Source: Streptomyces albidoflavus (GTDB lineage Bacteria; Actinomycetota; Actinomycetes; Streptomycetales; Streptomycetaceae). From it: a stretch of DNA of 64,000 bases. Of this stretch, positions 44,840 to 53,636 are shown piece by piece. Location of the stretch: contig NZ_JOII01000008.1 in assembly GCF_000719955.1 (NCBI RefSeq), positions 124,001 to 188,000 of the forward strand. Reading direction: 5' to 3'. Below the pieces are notes generated by a model that was not told the origin of the DNA, did not search any database, and saw only the letters and a list, made by a program, of their open reading frames with translations. A program made the translations under genes and the position numbers. The stretch's first letter is position 1. Every line of letters starts with the position of its first letter.

Positions 44840-45439
44840 GTGGACGCCAACGGCACCGAGACGCCCACCCTGGTCCCCGGCCCCCGGACGGGCCCCGGCG
44901 CGGCCCGCGAGGCGCTCGCCCAGAACGTCCGCCGCCACCGCCTCGCCCGGGGCTGGAGCCTGCGCGAACTGGGCGCCGCCACCGGCATCAGCAAGGGCCT
45001 GCTCTCCCAGATCGAGCGGGCCGAGGCCAACCCGACGCTGGAGATCCTCACCCGCCTCGCCGACGTCCTCGCCACCACCTGCACCGACCTGCTGCGCCGC
45101 CCGCTGCTGCGCCCGGAGATCGTCCGCGCGGCCGAACCGGCCGAGGAGCCGGGGGAGACCTCGGTCCACTTCCTCTTCGCCCAGGGCGAGCTGGGCCGCG
45201 CGGAGTTCTACCGCTCGCGCCTCCACCCGCACGCCCAGAGCCAGGTCTCCTCGCACGGCACCGACTCGGTGGAGTACGTGACGGTGGTTTCCGGCCGCGT
45301 CGTCCTCGTCGTCGACGGCGAGCGGTACGCCCTGGACCAGGGCGACACGGCCCGCTTCTCCGGCCTGAGCAGCCACCACTACGAGACCGAGGAGTCGACG
45401 GCGGTCACCCACACGGTGGTGGGGTACCCGCGCGACTGA
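44840..45439 (+). CDS. XRE-family regulator with C-terminal cupin sensor
   Basis: The 199-residue protein starts at GTG after AGGAG. The HTH is at residues about 28-82 (NVRRHRLARGWSLRELGAAT, GISKGLLSQIERAEANPTLE) and a cupin barrel covers about 115-195 (FYRSRLHPHAQSQVSSHGTD, VEYVTVVSGRVVLVVDGERY, QGDTARFSGLSSHHYET). This MmsR/PuuR-like architecture senses small metabolites. A TACAGT element lies in 44790-44839, suggesting its own promoter, although it follows the importer operon by only 50 bp and may regulate it. Confidence 0.9.
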   Translation: MDANGTETPTLVPGPRTGPGAAREALAQNVRRHRLARGWSLRELGAATGISKGLLSQIERAEANPTLEILTRLADVLATTCTDLLRRPLLRPEIVRAAEPAEEPGETSVHFLFAQGELGRAEFYRSRLHPHAQSQVSSHGTDSVEYVTVVSGRVVLVVDGERYALDQGDTARFSGLSSHHYETEESTAVTHTVVGYPRD

Positions 45440-45559
45440 CCCCGCGACACGGCCCGCCGCCCCACCGCGCCTGACCGCCCCGGCGCCCACCCCCGGGCAG
45501 AATCCCGGGTGGCCGTACCCGGCCGCGAACCGTGGCACCGGGAAGGCCGGGCGGTCAGT

Positions 45560-46579
45560 GTGATCCCTTTCGTTCTGCTGGTGGTCTGCGCGGTGGCGAT
45601 CTACCTCTCGTGCGAGTGGTTCGTCAACGCCGTGGAGTGGCTGGGACGCCGCCTCGACGTGGGGAAGATGGCGGTCGGCACGATCCTGGCCGCGTTCGGG
45701 ACGGCCCTGCCCGAGTCGGTGGTGACGCTGGTCGCGGTCACCACGGGCGAGAGCGCCGAGGCCCGGAACATCGGCGTCGGCGCCGCGCTCGGCGGCCCGC
45801 TCGCCCTGGCCACGGTCGCCTACGGGGTCACCGGAGGCATGCTGCTCCTCGAACGCCGCCGGCACCGCGAGCGGTCCGCCGCCCCGGGCGGCCGGGCGCT
45901 CGGTGACGAGCAGGACATGCGGCGGCTGGCCAAGGACCAGAGCTGGTTCCTGCCGGTCTTCGCCGTCAAGATCGCCCTCGGCCTCGTCGCCTTCGCCGTC
46001 AAACCCGTCCTCGGCCTGCTCTTCTTCGCCGTGTACGCCGTCTACTTCTGGCGCGAGATCCGCAGCGGCGACGACGGCGGCGACGACGGGGAACTGGAGC
46101 CGCTCAAGCTCCAGCCCTCGGCCGCCACCCCCGCCACCTGGGCGGTGGTGCTCCAGACCCTCGCCGCGGTGGCCGTGATCTTCGGCGCCTCGCAGCTCTT
46201 CATACGGCAGCTCGACGCCATCGGCCCGATGCTCGGCCTCTCCTCCGCCGTCACGGCCCTGCTGCTCTCCCCGGTCGCCACGGAGCTGCCCGAGATCATG
46301 AACGCGGTCATCTGGGTACGCCAGGGCAAGACCCGACTGGCCCTGGCCAACATCTCCGGCGCCATGATGATCCAGGCCACCGTTCCCAGCGGCCTCGGCC
46401 TGCTCTTCACCGACTGGGAGTTCGACGGCGCCCTGCTCTGGGCCGGGCTGGTCACCATGGCGGCCGTCGTCTACCTGCTGCTGACGATGCGCGCCCACCG
46501 GCTCACCCCCGGGCGGCTGGCCTTCGCCGCGTTCTTCTACCTCGTCTTCGCGGTGGGGCTCGTCCCGATCCTCGGCTGA
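45560..46579 (+). CDS. CaCA-superfamily Na+/Ca2+-type cation exchanger
   Basis: The 339-residue protein has ten to eleven helices with the two inverted alpha-repeats of the superfamily: GTILAAFGTALPESVVTLVA in the first half and SPVATELPEIMNAVIW in the second. The central cytoplasmic loop is short and acidic (RSGDDGGDDGELEP). The GTG at 45560 puts the first helix at the N-terminus. A GTG at 45509 would add 17 residues and cannot be excluded. It should exchange Ca2+ or another cation for Na+ or H+. It stands alone between the XRE gene and a convergent HxlR gene. Confidence 0.87.
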   Translation: MIPFVLLVVCAVAIYLSCEWFVNAVEWLGRRLDVGKMAVGTILAAFGTALPESVVTLVAVTTGESAEARNIGVGAALGGPLALATVAYGVTGGMLLLERRRHRERSAAPGGRALGDEQDMRRLAKDQSWFLPVFAVKIALGLVAFAVKPVLGLLFFAVYAVYFWREIRSGDDGGDDGELEPLKLQPSAATPATWAVVLQTLAAVAVIFGASQLFIRQLDAIGPMLGLSSAVTALLLSPVATELPEIMNAVIWVRQGKTRLALANISGAMMIQATVPSGLGLLFTDWEFDGALLWAGLVTMAAVVYLLLTMRAHRLTPGRLAFAAFFYLVFAVGLVPILG

Positions 46580-46601
46580 GTGGCCGGCGCGGGCATCCGG
46601 G

Positions 46602-47030
46602 TCACTTCCCGCCCCGCCCGTCGTAGGTCTCCCGCGCCGCCAGCACCTCGGGCATGCGGTCCTCCAGGAGGGTGATCAGGCCGAGCAGGCGGGTGGAGAC
46701 CTCGGCGCCGAGCGGGGTCAGCCGGTACTCGACGTGCGGGGGGTTGCCGGGCCGGGCGTCCCGGACCACCAGGCCGTCGCGCTCCAGGGCGTGCAGCGTC
46801 TGGGAGAGCATCTTCTCGCTCACCCCGTCCACCCGGCGGCGCAGCTGGTTGAAGCGGAGGGTGTCCTCGTGCAGCGCGCCCAGCGTCAGACCGCCCCAGC
46901 GGCCGGTGACGTGCTCCAGCGTGGTGCGCGAGGGGCAGCTGCGGGCGAAGACGTCGAAGGCGTCCGGAACTCCGGAGGGGGCGGCCGGGGCGCTCTCCTC
47001 CGCGGTGGTCCGCGCGGATGACTCGGTCAT
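46602..47030 (-). CDS. HxlR-family regulator
   Basis: The 142-residue protein carries the HxlR winged helix across residues about 30-120: RWGGLTLGALHEDTLRFNQL, RRRVDGVSEKMLSQTLHALE, RDGLVVRDARPGNPPHVEYR and LTPLGAEVSTRLL. One Cys sits in the family position (ARSCPSRTTLEH), as in redox- or aldehyde-sensing members. HxlR proteins normally control a divergent oxidoreductase or similar gene, but none is present in the 410 bp upstream, which instead lead to the iron-transport operon. It may regulate itself through the repeat at 47042-47067. Confidence 0.87.
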   Translation of the reverse strand: MTESSARTTAEESAPAAPSGVPDAFDVFARSCPSRTTLEHVTGRWGGLTLGALHEDTLRFNQLRRRVDGVSEKMLSQTLHALERDGLVVRDARPGNPPHVEYRLTPLGAEVSTRLLGLITLLEDRMPEVLAARETYDGRGGK

Positions 47031-47041
47031 ACCCTCAGCCT

Positions 47042-47067
47042 ACCAAGCCACAGCGCTTTCGCTTGGT
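47042..47067. promoter_or_regulatory. Inverted repeat upstream of hxlR
   Basis: ACCAAGC (47042-47048) and GCTTGGT (47061-47067) are exact 7-bp arms separated by 12 bases, starting 12 bp from the HxlR start codon in a locally AT-richer stretch. The position fits an autoregulatory operator. Confidence 0.55.
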
Positions 47068-47308
47068 TTGCGCTTTCTGTCGGTAAGTGCTCATGGCGGG
47101 GTCCCCCTGGGGCCTTTCGGGGGTCGTTCCGCACGTCACCCCGCGATCGCCGCCTCCCGCCGCCCCGGCCGCGCTGGCGGGTTGACGGTGCGTCATGGCC
47201 TGCCGCGCGCACCTGCGTAGGGTGCACTCCGGACGTAACCGGGCAAAGCGTGGGACGGGTGGGGAGTGTGATCCCCGTCGGGCCCGAGGGCGATTGAAAG
47301 CCGCCAGG

Positions 47309-47330
47309 GCCTAAGCTTAGGCTTGCCTAA
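47309..47330. promoter_or_regulatory. Iron box (DmdR/IdeR-type operator)
   Basis: Two overlapping palindromes share a half-site: GCCTAAGCTTAGGC (47309-47322, perfect) and TTAGGCTTGCCTAA (47317-47330, perfect arms). The run of TTAGGC/GCCTAA half-sites matches the actinomycete iron box consensus TTAGGTTAGGCTAACCTAA. It lies 111 bp upstream of the binding-protein gene and should repress the whole importer when iron is plentiful. The rest of 47031-47440 shows no gene. Confidence 0.85.
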
Positions 47331-47440
47331 CGTCGCACGGTCCCCGCTGCGACCAGCTCCCCGTTTCCCGGTTCCTGGGCTCGCCCCGGCCCGGACGGCG
47401 GGGCTCGGCTCCGTAGTTCTTCAGACCTGAGGAAACGTCC

Positions 47441-48484
47441 ATGTCATCGCTGTTCTCCCGGGCGCGCCGCAAGGCGGTCGCCGCCTCGGCCGCGGCCACC
47501 GCGCTCGTCGTCGTCCTCGGCGGCTGCTCCTCCTCCTCGGACGAGGGCAAGCCGAGCGCCTCCGCCAAGAGCGACGGCGCGTTCCCCGTCTCCATCAAGA
47601 GCAAGCTCGGCACCGCCGAGATACCCGAGGAGCCGAAGAAGGTCGTCACCCTCGGCCAGGGCTCCGCGGAGACCGCGATCGCGCTCGGCACCACCCCGGT
47701 CGGCATCGAGAGCTACGAGTGGGGCAGCGACAAGTCCGGCTACCTCCCGTGGATCAACGAGGCGGTGAAGGAGAAGGGCGACAAGCTCCCCAAGCAGTTC
47801 GCCGGCGGTGAGGACATCGACTTCGAGACCATCACCGAGCTGGAGCCCGACGTCATCCTCGCCCCCTGGTCCGGTGTGACCGAGGAGCAGTACGACATCC
47901 TCAAGGACATCGCGCCCACCGTCGCCTACCCCGAGCTGCCCTGGTCGACCAACTGGGACGAGCAGATCGAGATCATCGCCAAGGCGCTCGGCAAGAGTGA
48001 CGAGGGCCAGGGCCTGATCAAGGACATCAAGAAGCAGCTGGCCGACGCCGCCGCGACCCGTCCGCAGTACAAGGACGTCAAGTTCTCCTACATCTACACC
48101 GACGGCCCCGGCTCGCTCGGCGTCTTCCTCCCCGAGGAGCAGCGCGTCGAGATGCTGACCGGCCTCGGCCTGACCGTCGACCCGGTGGTGAAGACCTTCA
48201 AGGAGGTCGAGGGCACCGACTCGGCCATCATCGGCCTGGAGAACGCCGAGAAGCTGAAGGACAGCGACCTGCTCTTCACCTTCTACACCGACAAGAAGAC
48301 CCGCGCCGAGATCGAGAAGCAGCCGCTGTACGCCGCCATGCCGGCCGTCAAGCGCGGCTCGCTCGTCACCAGCGAGGACACCTCCTTCGTCACCGCCTCC
48401 TCGATCATCAACCCGCTCACCGTGCCGTGGGTCATCGAGCGGTACCTGCCGATGATCGACGACGCCGTCAAGACCCTCGACTGA
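47441..48484 (+). CDS. Iron-siderophore ABC transporter substrate-binding lipoprotein
   Basis: The 347-residue protein begins after GAGGAAA and has a lipoprotein signal ending in LGGCSSSSDEG, residues about 26-30. The Peripla_BP_2 (FecB/FepB) fold is shown by IPEEPKKVVTLGQGSAETAI, ALGTTPVGIESYEWG, FETITELEPDVILAPWSG and NPLTVPWVIERYLPMI. It captures ferric siderophore outside the membrane and delivers it to the two permeases encoded next. The gene is directly behind the iron box. Specific siderophore unknown. Confidence 0.93.
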   Translation: MSSLFSRARRKAVAASAAATALVVVLGGCSSSSDEGKPSASAKSDGAFPVSIKSKLGTAEIPEEPKKVVTLGQGSAETAIALGTTPVGIESYEWGSDKSGYLPWINEAVKEKGDKLPKQFAGGEDIDFETITELEPDVILAPWSGVTEEQYDILKDIAPTVAYPELPWSTNWDEQIEIIAKALGKSDEGQGLIKDIKKQLADAAATRPQYKDVKFSYIYTDGPGSLGVFLPEEQRVEMLTGLGLTVDPVVKTFKEVEGTDSAIIGLENAEKLKDSDLLFTFYTDKKTRAEIEKQPLYAAMPAVKRGSLVTSEDTSFVTASSIINPLTVPWVIERYLPMIDDAVKTLD

Positions 48485-48500
48485 GGCACCGCTCTCCTTC

Positions 48501-49541
48501 ATGGCCACGACCACCGTCGCTCGCCCGAGCGGTGCCGGCACCTCGCGTGCCGGCACCGCTCGGCGGGTTTCCGCCCTCCTCGCCGGCGTCGCCGTCCTCG
48601 CTCTCGCGATGGCGGCCAGCGTCATGTTCGGCAGCCGCACCACCCCGCTCGGCGACGTCCTCGACGTCCTGGCGGGCCACGGCGACCCGTACGTCACCAG
48701 CGTCATCGAGAGCCGCTACCCCCGCACCGTCCTCGGGGTCCTCGCCGGCGTCTGCCTCGCCGTCGCCGGCACCCTCATGCAGGGCATCAGCCGCAACCCG
48801 CTCGCCGACCCCGGCATGCTCGGCATCAACGCCGGAGCCTCCGCCAGCGTCGTCACCGCCACCGCCTTCCTCGGCGCCACCTCCGGCGCCGAGACGGTCT
48901 GGTGGGCGCTGCCCGGCGCGATCCTCGCCGGCGTCGCGGTCTACGCCATCGGCGCGGCCGGCTCCCGCAGCGGCGGCCTGGTCCGCCTCGTCCTCGCCGG
49001 AGCGGTGCTCTCCGCCGTCCTCTACGCCTACATCCAGGCCGTCACCCTCAGCCTGCCGAAGGTCTTCGACAGCTACCGCTACTGGGTGGTCGGCGCGCTC
49101 GCCGGACGGGACATGGAGGTCTTCTGGGCCGTCCTGCCGTTCGCCGTCGCCGGTCTGCTGGTCGCGCTGCCGCTCGCCCCGGGCCTCAACTCGCTCGCCC
49201 TGGGCGACGAATCCGCCTCCTCGCTCGGCGCCAACCCGGCCGTGATCCGCGCCGCGGGGCTGCTCTCCGCCACCGTGCTGTCGGCCGCCGCCACCGCCGC
49301 CGTCGGACCGATCGCCTTCGTCGGCCTCGCCGTCCCGCACGTGGTCCGCGCCGTCGTCGGCGTCGACTTCCGGCTGCAACTGGTCTTCTCCGCGCTGCTC
49401 GGCCCGGCGCTGCTCCTCCTCGCCGACGTCGTCGGCCGGCTGGTGCTGCGCCCGCAGGAACTCATGGTCGGTGTCGTCACCGCCTTCCTCGGCGCCCCCG
49501 CCCTGCTCTACGCCGTCCGCCGGATGAAGGGGACCTCATGA
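48501..49541 (+). CDS. FecCD-family iron-siderophore permease
   Basis: The 346-residue membrane protein has nine to ten helices. Family motifs are SRYPRTVLGVLAGVCLAVAG, GISRNPLADPGMLGINAGAS, SLGANPAVIRAAGLLSATVL with the ATPase-coupling helix, and GPIAFVGLAVPHVVRAVVG. It starts 17 bp after the binding-protein gene without a visible ribosome-binding site. It forms a heterodimeric channel with the next product. Confidence 0.93.
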   Translation: MATTTVARPSGAGTSRAGTARRVSALLAGVAVLALAMAASVMFGSRTTPLGDVLDVLAGHGDPYVTSVIESRYPRTVLGVLAGVCLAVAGTLMQGISRNPLADPGMLGINAGASASVVTATAFLGATSGAETVWWALPGAILAGVAVYAIGAAGSRSGGLVRLVLAGAVLSAVLYAYIQAVTLSLPKVFDSYRYWVVGALAGRDMEVFWAVLPFAVAGLLVALPLAPGLNSLALGDESASSLGANPAVIRAAGLLSATVLSAAATAAVGPIAFVGLAVPHVVRAVVGVDFRLQLVFSALLGPALLLLADVVGRLVLRPQELMVGVVTAFLGAPALLYAVRRMKGTS

Positions 49542-50620
49542 CCACCCCCCAGCTCCGGGACCACCCCGCCCCGGCCCCCGCCGCGCCCGTCCGCACCGGC
49601 GGCCACCTGCGGATCGGCTCCGCACTCGCCCTGCCGGTGCGGCGGATCTCCGTGGTCGTCGCCCTCGTCCTGCTGGTCCTCACCGTCCTGGGCGCCGTCG
49701 CCACGCTGAGCCTGGGCCGCCTCGGCATCCCGCTCGACGAACTCCCGGGCGCCGTCTTCGGCAGCGCCGAGGGCAAGAACCGCTTCGTCCTGGGCCGGCT
49801 GCGCGGCCCCCGTCTGGTCACCGGCATCGGCGCCGGAGCCGCCCTCGGCCTCTCGGGCGCCCTCTTCCAGTCGGTCACCCGCAACCCGCTCGGCAGCCCG
49901 GACGTCATCGGCCTCGCCTCCGGCGCCGGGGCGGGCGCCGCCTTCTTCGCCCTCTTCCTGCCCGGCAGCCCCGTCTGGCTCGGCGCCCTGCTCGGCGCCG
50001 CCCTCGCCATGGCCGTGGTCTACGTCTCCACCGGCACCGGCTTCCGCAACCCCGGCCGCCTGGTCGTCGCGGGCATCGGCGTCGCCGCCCTGGCCACCGC
50101 CTTCACCCAGTACGTCGTCTACGCCGTCGAGCGGGACAACGCCACCGCGCTGACCGCCTACATCAACGGCAGCCTCGCCGCCCGCTCCTGGGACCACGCC
50201 GTCACCATCGGCCTGGTCCTGCTGGTCGCCGCCCCGCTCACCGCGCTGGTCTCCCGGCGCCTGGAGATGGGCGAGATGGGCGACGAGCTGGCCGCCGGAC
50301 TCGGCGCCGAACCCCGCTCCACGAAGACCTGGGCGGTGCTGCTCTCCATCGTGCTGTCGGCCGGGGCGGTCAGCGTCGCCGGGCCGATCGCCTTCATCTC
50401 GCTGACCGCGCCGCAGATCGCCCGCCGGCTGACCCGGGGGACCGGGCCGCACCTGTTCCTCTCCGCGCTCACCGGCGCCCTGCTGCTGGTCCTCGCCGAC
50501 CTCGCGGCCCAGCAGGTGCCGTGGTTCGACAACCTGCCCGTCGGCATCTACACCATGGCCATCGGCGGCCTCTACCTCGGCTATCTGCTCACCCGCGAAT
50601 GGCGGAAGGGAAACCTGTGA
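49538..50620 (+). CDS. FecCD-family iron-siderophore permease, second subunit
   Basis: The 360-residue protein overlaps the previous gene by ATGA. A 35-residue Pro-rich N-terminal tail precedes about nine helices. Motifs are GRLRGPRLVTGIGAGAALGL, VTRNPLGSPDVIGLASGAGA, GLGAEPRSTKTWAVLLS and GPIAFISLTAPQIARRLTRG. The stop overlaps the ATPase start by GTGA, giving a tightly coupled BD operon. Confidence 0.93.
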   Translation: MTTPQLRDHPAPAPAAPVRTGGHLRIGSALALPVRRISVVVALVLLVLTVLGAVATLSLGRLGIPLDELPGAVFGSAEGKNRFVLGRLRGPRLVTGIGAGAALGLSGALFQSVTRNPLGSPDVIGLASGAGAGAAFFALFLPGSPVWLGALLGAALAMAVVYVSTGTGFRNPGRLVVAGIGVAALATAFTQYVVYAVERDNATALTAYINGSLAARSWDHAVTIGLVLLVAAPLTALVSRRLEMGEMGDELAAGLGAEPRSTKTWAVLLSIVLSAGAVSVAGPIAFISLTAPQIARRLTRGTGPHLFLSALTGALLLVLADLAAQQVPWFDNLPVGIYTMAIGGLYLGYLLTREWRKGNL

Positions 50621-51504
50621 AGACAGCGGCGAAGAACTCCGCGGCCCCCACCCCGGCCTCCCCGGGCGGCGTGGGCGCGCCGCCGGAGAAGGGGCTCGGC
50701 GCACGCGGGGTCACCCTCTCCTACGGCGGCGAGCCGGTCGTCCGCGACGTCACCCTGGACCTGCCGCACGGCGGCCTCACCGTGATCATCGGCCCCAACG
50801 GCTGCGGCAAGTCCACCCTGCTCAAGGGGTACGGCCGCATCCTCAAGCCGGAGCAGGGCACCTTCCACCTGCACGGCACCGACCTGCACGCCTACCGGGG
50901 CAAGGAGGCCGCCCGGCACGTCGCCCTGCTGCCGCAGAGCCCGGTCGCCCCCGAGGGCATCACCGTCCGCGACCTGGTCCGCCGGGGCCGCTACCCGCAC
51001 CACACCCTGCTGCGCCAGTGGTCGCCCGACGACGACCGGGCCATCGCCTTCGCCCTGGACCGCACCGGCCTGACCGAGCTGGCCGAGGAGCAGGCCGGGC
51101 AGCTCTCCGGCGGCCAGCGCCAGCGGGCCTGGATCGCCATGGTGCTGGCCCAGGAGACCGACCTGCTCCTCCTGGACGAGCCGACGACCTTCCTGGACAT
51201 CGCCCACCAGTACGACCTGCTGGAGCTGTGCGCCGAGCTGAACCGGGAGGGCCGCACCATCGTCGCCGTCCTCCACGACCTCAACCAGGCCGCCCGCTTC
51301 GCCTCGCACCTGGTCGTGATGGACCGGGGCGAGGTGTACGCGCAGGGCGCCCCCGAGGAGGTCATGACGGCCGAGCTGGTCCAGAAGGTCTTCGGCCTGG
51401 CCTGCGACATCGCCCCCGACCCGCGCACCGGCACCCCGATGGTCGTCCCGCACGAGCGCTACCAGGCCCCGGCCTCCGCCGAGCCGGAGCCCGCGGAGGC
51501 GTAG
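50617..51504 (+). CDS. Iron-siderophore ABC transporter ATPase (FecE/FepC-like)
   Basis: The 295-residue protein starts at GTG overlapping the permease stop. Walker A is GPNGCGKSTL, the signature is LSGGQRQRAWIAM, and Walker B is LLLLDEPTTFLDIAHQYDLL, where FLDIxHQ is diagnostic of iron-siderophore ATPases. PQSPVAPEGITVRDLVRRGR is the Q-loop region. It powers uptake through the FecCD pair. A strong terminator follows at 51538-51571. Confidence 0.95.
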   Translation: MKTAAKNSAAPTPASPGGVGAPPEKGLGARGVTLSYGGEPVVRDVTLDLPHGGLTVIIGPNGCGKSTLLKGYGRILKPEQGTFHLHGTDLHAYRGKEAARHVALLPQSPVAPEGITVRDLVRRGRYPHHTLLRQWSPDDDRAIAFALDRTGLTELAEEQAGQLSGGQRQRAWIAMVLAQETDLLLLDEPTTFLDIAHQYDLLELCAELNREGRTIVAVLHDLNQAARFASHLVVMDRGEVYAQGAPEEVMTAELVQKVFGLACDIAPDPRTGTPMVVPHERYQAPASAEPEPAEA

Positions 51505-51537
51505 CGGCGGCGGCCCCAGGGCCCCCGGGAACACGGA

Positions 51538-51571
51538 AAGGGCCGGATTCGTCGACACGAATCCGGCCCTT
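51538..51571 (+). terminator. Terminator of the iron-transport operon, 15-bp perfect stem
   Basis: AAGGGCCGGATTCGT (51538-51552) pairs exactly with ACGAATCCGGCCCTT (51557-51571) around CGAC, 34 bp after the ATPase stop. Confidence 0.9.
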
Positions 51572-51670
51572 CCGCATACGTCGCCGCTGAGCGGGCACCA
51601 GAGCAGAGACCCGAGCAGCCCGGCCCCACCGCTCACCCCCTCCTCAGGCGGTCGGACCCCGGGCCCTCCA

Positions 51671-51709
51671 AGGCGGCCCCGCCCTTCACCCCCGAAGGCG
51701 GGGCCGCCT
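51671..51709. terminator. Second hairpin between convergent units
   Basis: AGGCGGCCCCGCC (51671-51683) pairs with GGCGGGGCCGCCT (51697-51709); CTTC and GAAG lengthen the stem. It lies 53 bp after the stop of the convergent DHA2 gene and probably ends that transcript. Confidence 0.78.
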
Positions 51710-51761
51710 CCTTTCCGGGGGCGGCCCCGCCTCCGGGTGCCGTACGTGTCGCGGGGGCGGG

Positions 51762-53429
51762 TCAGCGGCCCGCGGGCTCCTTGTCGGCGACCGGGGCACC
51801 GCCGGTGCCCTCGTCGCCGGGGCCGTCCTTGGCGAACTCGACGCCGGCGCCGGACTCGGCCCCGGCCTCGGCCTCCGCCTCGGCGAGGCGCCGCTCCATG
51901 CCGCTGGTGGTCTTCAGCGGCTTCTCCTTGATGAAGAGGACGACGATCAGCGCGACCACCGCGAAGGGCGCGGAGATCAGGAACAGGTCACCCGTGGCGA
52001 CCCCGTAGGCGTTCTCCACGATGGGCCGCAGCGCGTCCGGCAGCTGCGTCATGTCGGGCACGGCGTGGCCGCCGCCCTCCGGGGCGATGCCCGCGGCGCC
52101 GAGGCCCTTGGTCATCTCGCTGGCGACCCGGTTGGCGAGGATCGCGCCGAGGACGCTGACGCCGACGGTGCCGCCGAGGCTGCGGAAGAAGGACAGCACC
52201 GAGGTGGCGGTGCCCAGGTCCTGCGCGGGCACGTCGTTCTGCGCGGCCAGCACCAGGTTCTGCATCAGCATGCCGACGCCGATGCCGAGGATCGCCATGT
52301 AGAGGCTGAGCAGCCCGAAGTGGGTGTCGGCGCCGATGGTGGAGAGCAGCGCCAGACCGACGGTCATGGTGACGCCGCCTCCGACCAGGTACCCCTTCCA
52401 CCTGCCGGTGCGGCTGATCAGCTGCCCGGCGACGGTGGAGGAGACCAGCAGACCGCCGATCATCGGCAGGCTCATCAGGCCGGCCACCGTCGGAGACTTG
52501 CCGAGGGCGATCTGGAAGTACTGCGAGAGGAAGACGGTGCCCGCGAACATCGCCACACCGACGAAGAGGCTCGCCACCGTGGTGAGGGTGACGGTGCGGT
52601 TGCGGAAGATCGACAGCGGGATGACCGGGTCCTTGGCGCGCGCCTCCACGAAGACGGCGGCCAGCAGCAGGGCGGCACCGGTCAGGGTCAGCGCGGCGGT
52701 CTGCCAGGAGGCCCAGTCGAAGGAGTTGCCGGCCAGCGAGGTCCAGATCAGCAGGGCGCAGACACCGGCGACGATGAGGAAGGCGCCGAGGTAGTCGATG
52801 GTCACCTCACGGCGGACCGTGGGCAGCTTCAGCGTGCGCTGGAGCAGGATGATGCCGAGCAGCGCGAACGGCACGCCGATGAAGAAGCACCAGCGCCAGC
52901 CGAGCCAGGAGGTGTCGACGAGGACACCGCCGATGAGCGGGCCCGCCACGGTGCCGACGGCGAAGACGGCACCGAAGATGCCCGCGTACTTGCCGAGGCG
53001 GCGCGGCGGGATGATCGCCGCCATCACGACCTGCGCCAGCGCGGTCAGACCGCCCGCGCCGATGCCCTGGACGACGCGGCTGAAGATGAGCAGCCCCACG
53101 TCGTGGGAGAGGCCCGCGACGAGCGAGCCGACGATGAAGAGGCTCAGCGACAGCTGGAGCAGCATCTTCTGGTTGTAGAGGTCGGAGAGCTTGCCCCAGA
53201 GCGGCACGGTGGCCGTCATGGCGAGCAGCTCGGCGGTGACCACCCAGGTGTAGGAGGACTGCGAAGCGCCGAGGTCGGCGATGATCCTCGGCAGGGCGTT
53301 GGCGACGACCGTTCCGGCGAGGATGGCGACGAACATGCCCGCCATCAGGCCGGACATCGCCTGGAGTATCTGTTTGTCGTTCATCGGGCCCGGCGCGTGG
53401 CCGGGCTCCGTCTCGCTGGCACTCTGCAC
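51762..53429 (-). CDS. DHA2-family (EmrB/QacA) MFS drug exporter, 14 TM
   Basis: The 555-residue protein starts at GTG after AAGGAC. About fourteen helices are visible. The DHA2 hallmarks are AGTVVANALPRIIADLGASQ, WGKLSDLYNQK after helix 2, SRVVQGIGAGGLTALAQVVM and GPLIGGVLVDTSWLGWRWCF in helix 5 (motif C). The C-terminal 60 residues form an acidic cytoplasmic tail. It should use the proton gradient to expel toxic compounds. A TetR gene lies 207 bp upstream in the same orientation, so the two may form one unit with the repressor first. Confidence 0.92.
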   Translation of the reverse strand: MQSASETEPGHAPGPMNDKQILQAMSGLMAGMFVAILAGTVVANALPRIIADLGASQSSYTWVVTAELLAMTATVPLWGKLSDLYNQKMLLQLSLSLFIVGSLVAGLSHDVGLLIFSRVVQGIGAGGLTALAQVVMAAIIPPRRLGKYAGIFGAVFAVGTVAGPLIGGVLVDTSWLGWRWCFFIGVPFALLGIILLQRTLKLPTVRREVTIDYLGAFLIVAGVCALLIWTSLAGNSFDWASWQTAALTLTGAALLLAAVFVEARAKDPVIPLSIFRNRTVTLTTVASLFVGVAMFAGTVFLSQYFQIALGKSPTVAGLMSLPMIGGLLVSSTVAGQLISRTGRWKGYLVGGGVTMTVGLALLSTIGADTHFGLLSLYMAILGIGVGMLMQNLVLAAQNDVPAQDLGTATSVLSFFRSLGGTVGVSVLGAILANRVASEMTKGLGAAGIAPEGGGHAVPDMTQLPDALRPIVENAYGVATGDLFLISAPFAVVALIVVLFIKEKPLKTTSGMERRLAEAEAEAGAESGAGVEFAKDGPGDEGTGGAPVADKEPAGR

Positions 53430-53636
53430 GGTGTCCTTCTCGGGTCAACGGGTGCTACGGGCAGTGGCGGGCGCCGGGCGGGGCGAGCCGTCCGGCGGGT
53501 GGCGGGACCGGCGTCCTGACGGGGACGGGCGGCTCGCCGTAGGACTCCGGCCGGTGGCGGCGTCGCCGTGGGCGGGAGTGCGATGGGAAGGGAGGCGGGG
53601 CGGGTCAGGCGCGGCCGGCGGGCGCGCGAGGCGGCC

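Noticed and set aside
44786..44840. XRE gene starting at the GTG that overlaps the importer ATPase stop
   Set aside because: The GTGA overlap resembles others in the operon, but the later GTG at 44840 has AGGAG directly upstream and removes a Pro/Arg-rich stretch foreign to the family.
53430..53636. GGCGAGCCG/CGGCTCGCC repeat as a TetR operator for the DHA2 exporter
   Set aside because: The arms are 39 bases apart, too far for a single dimer site, and GC-rich enough to arise by chance.
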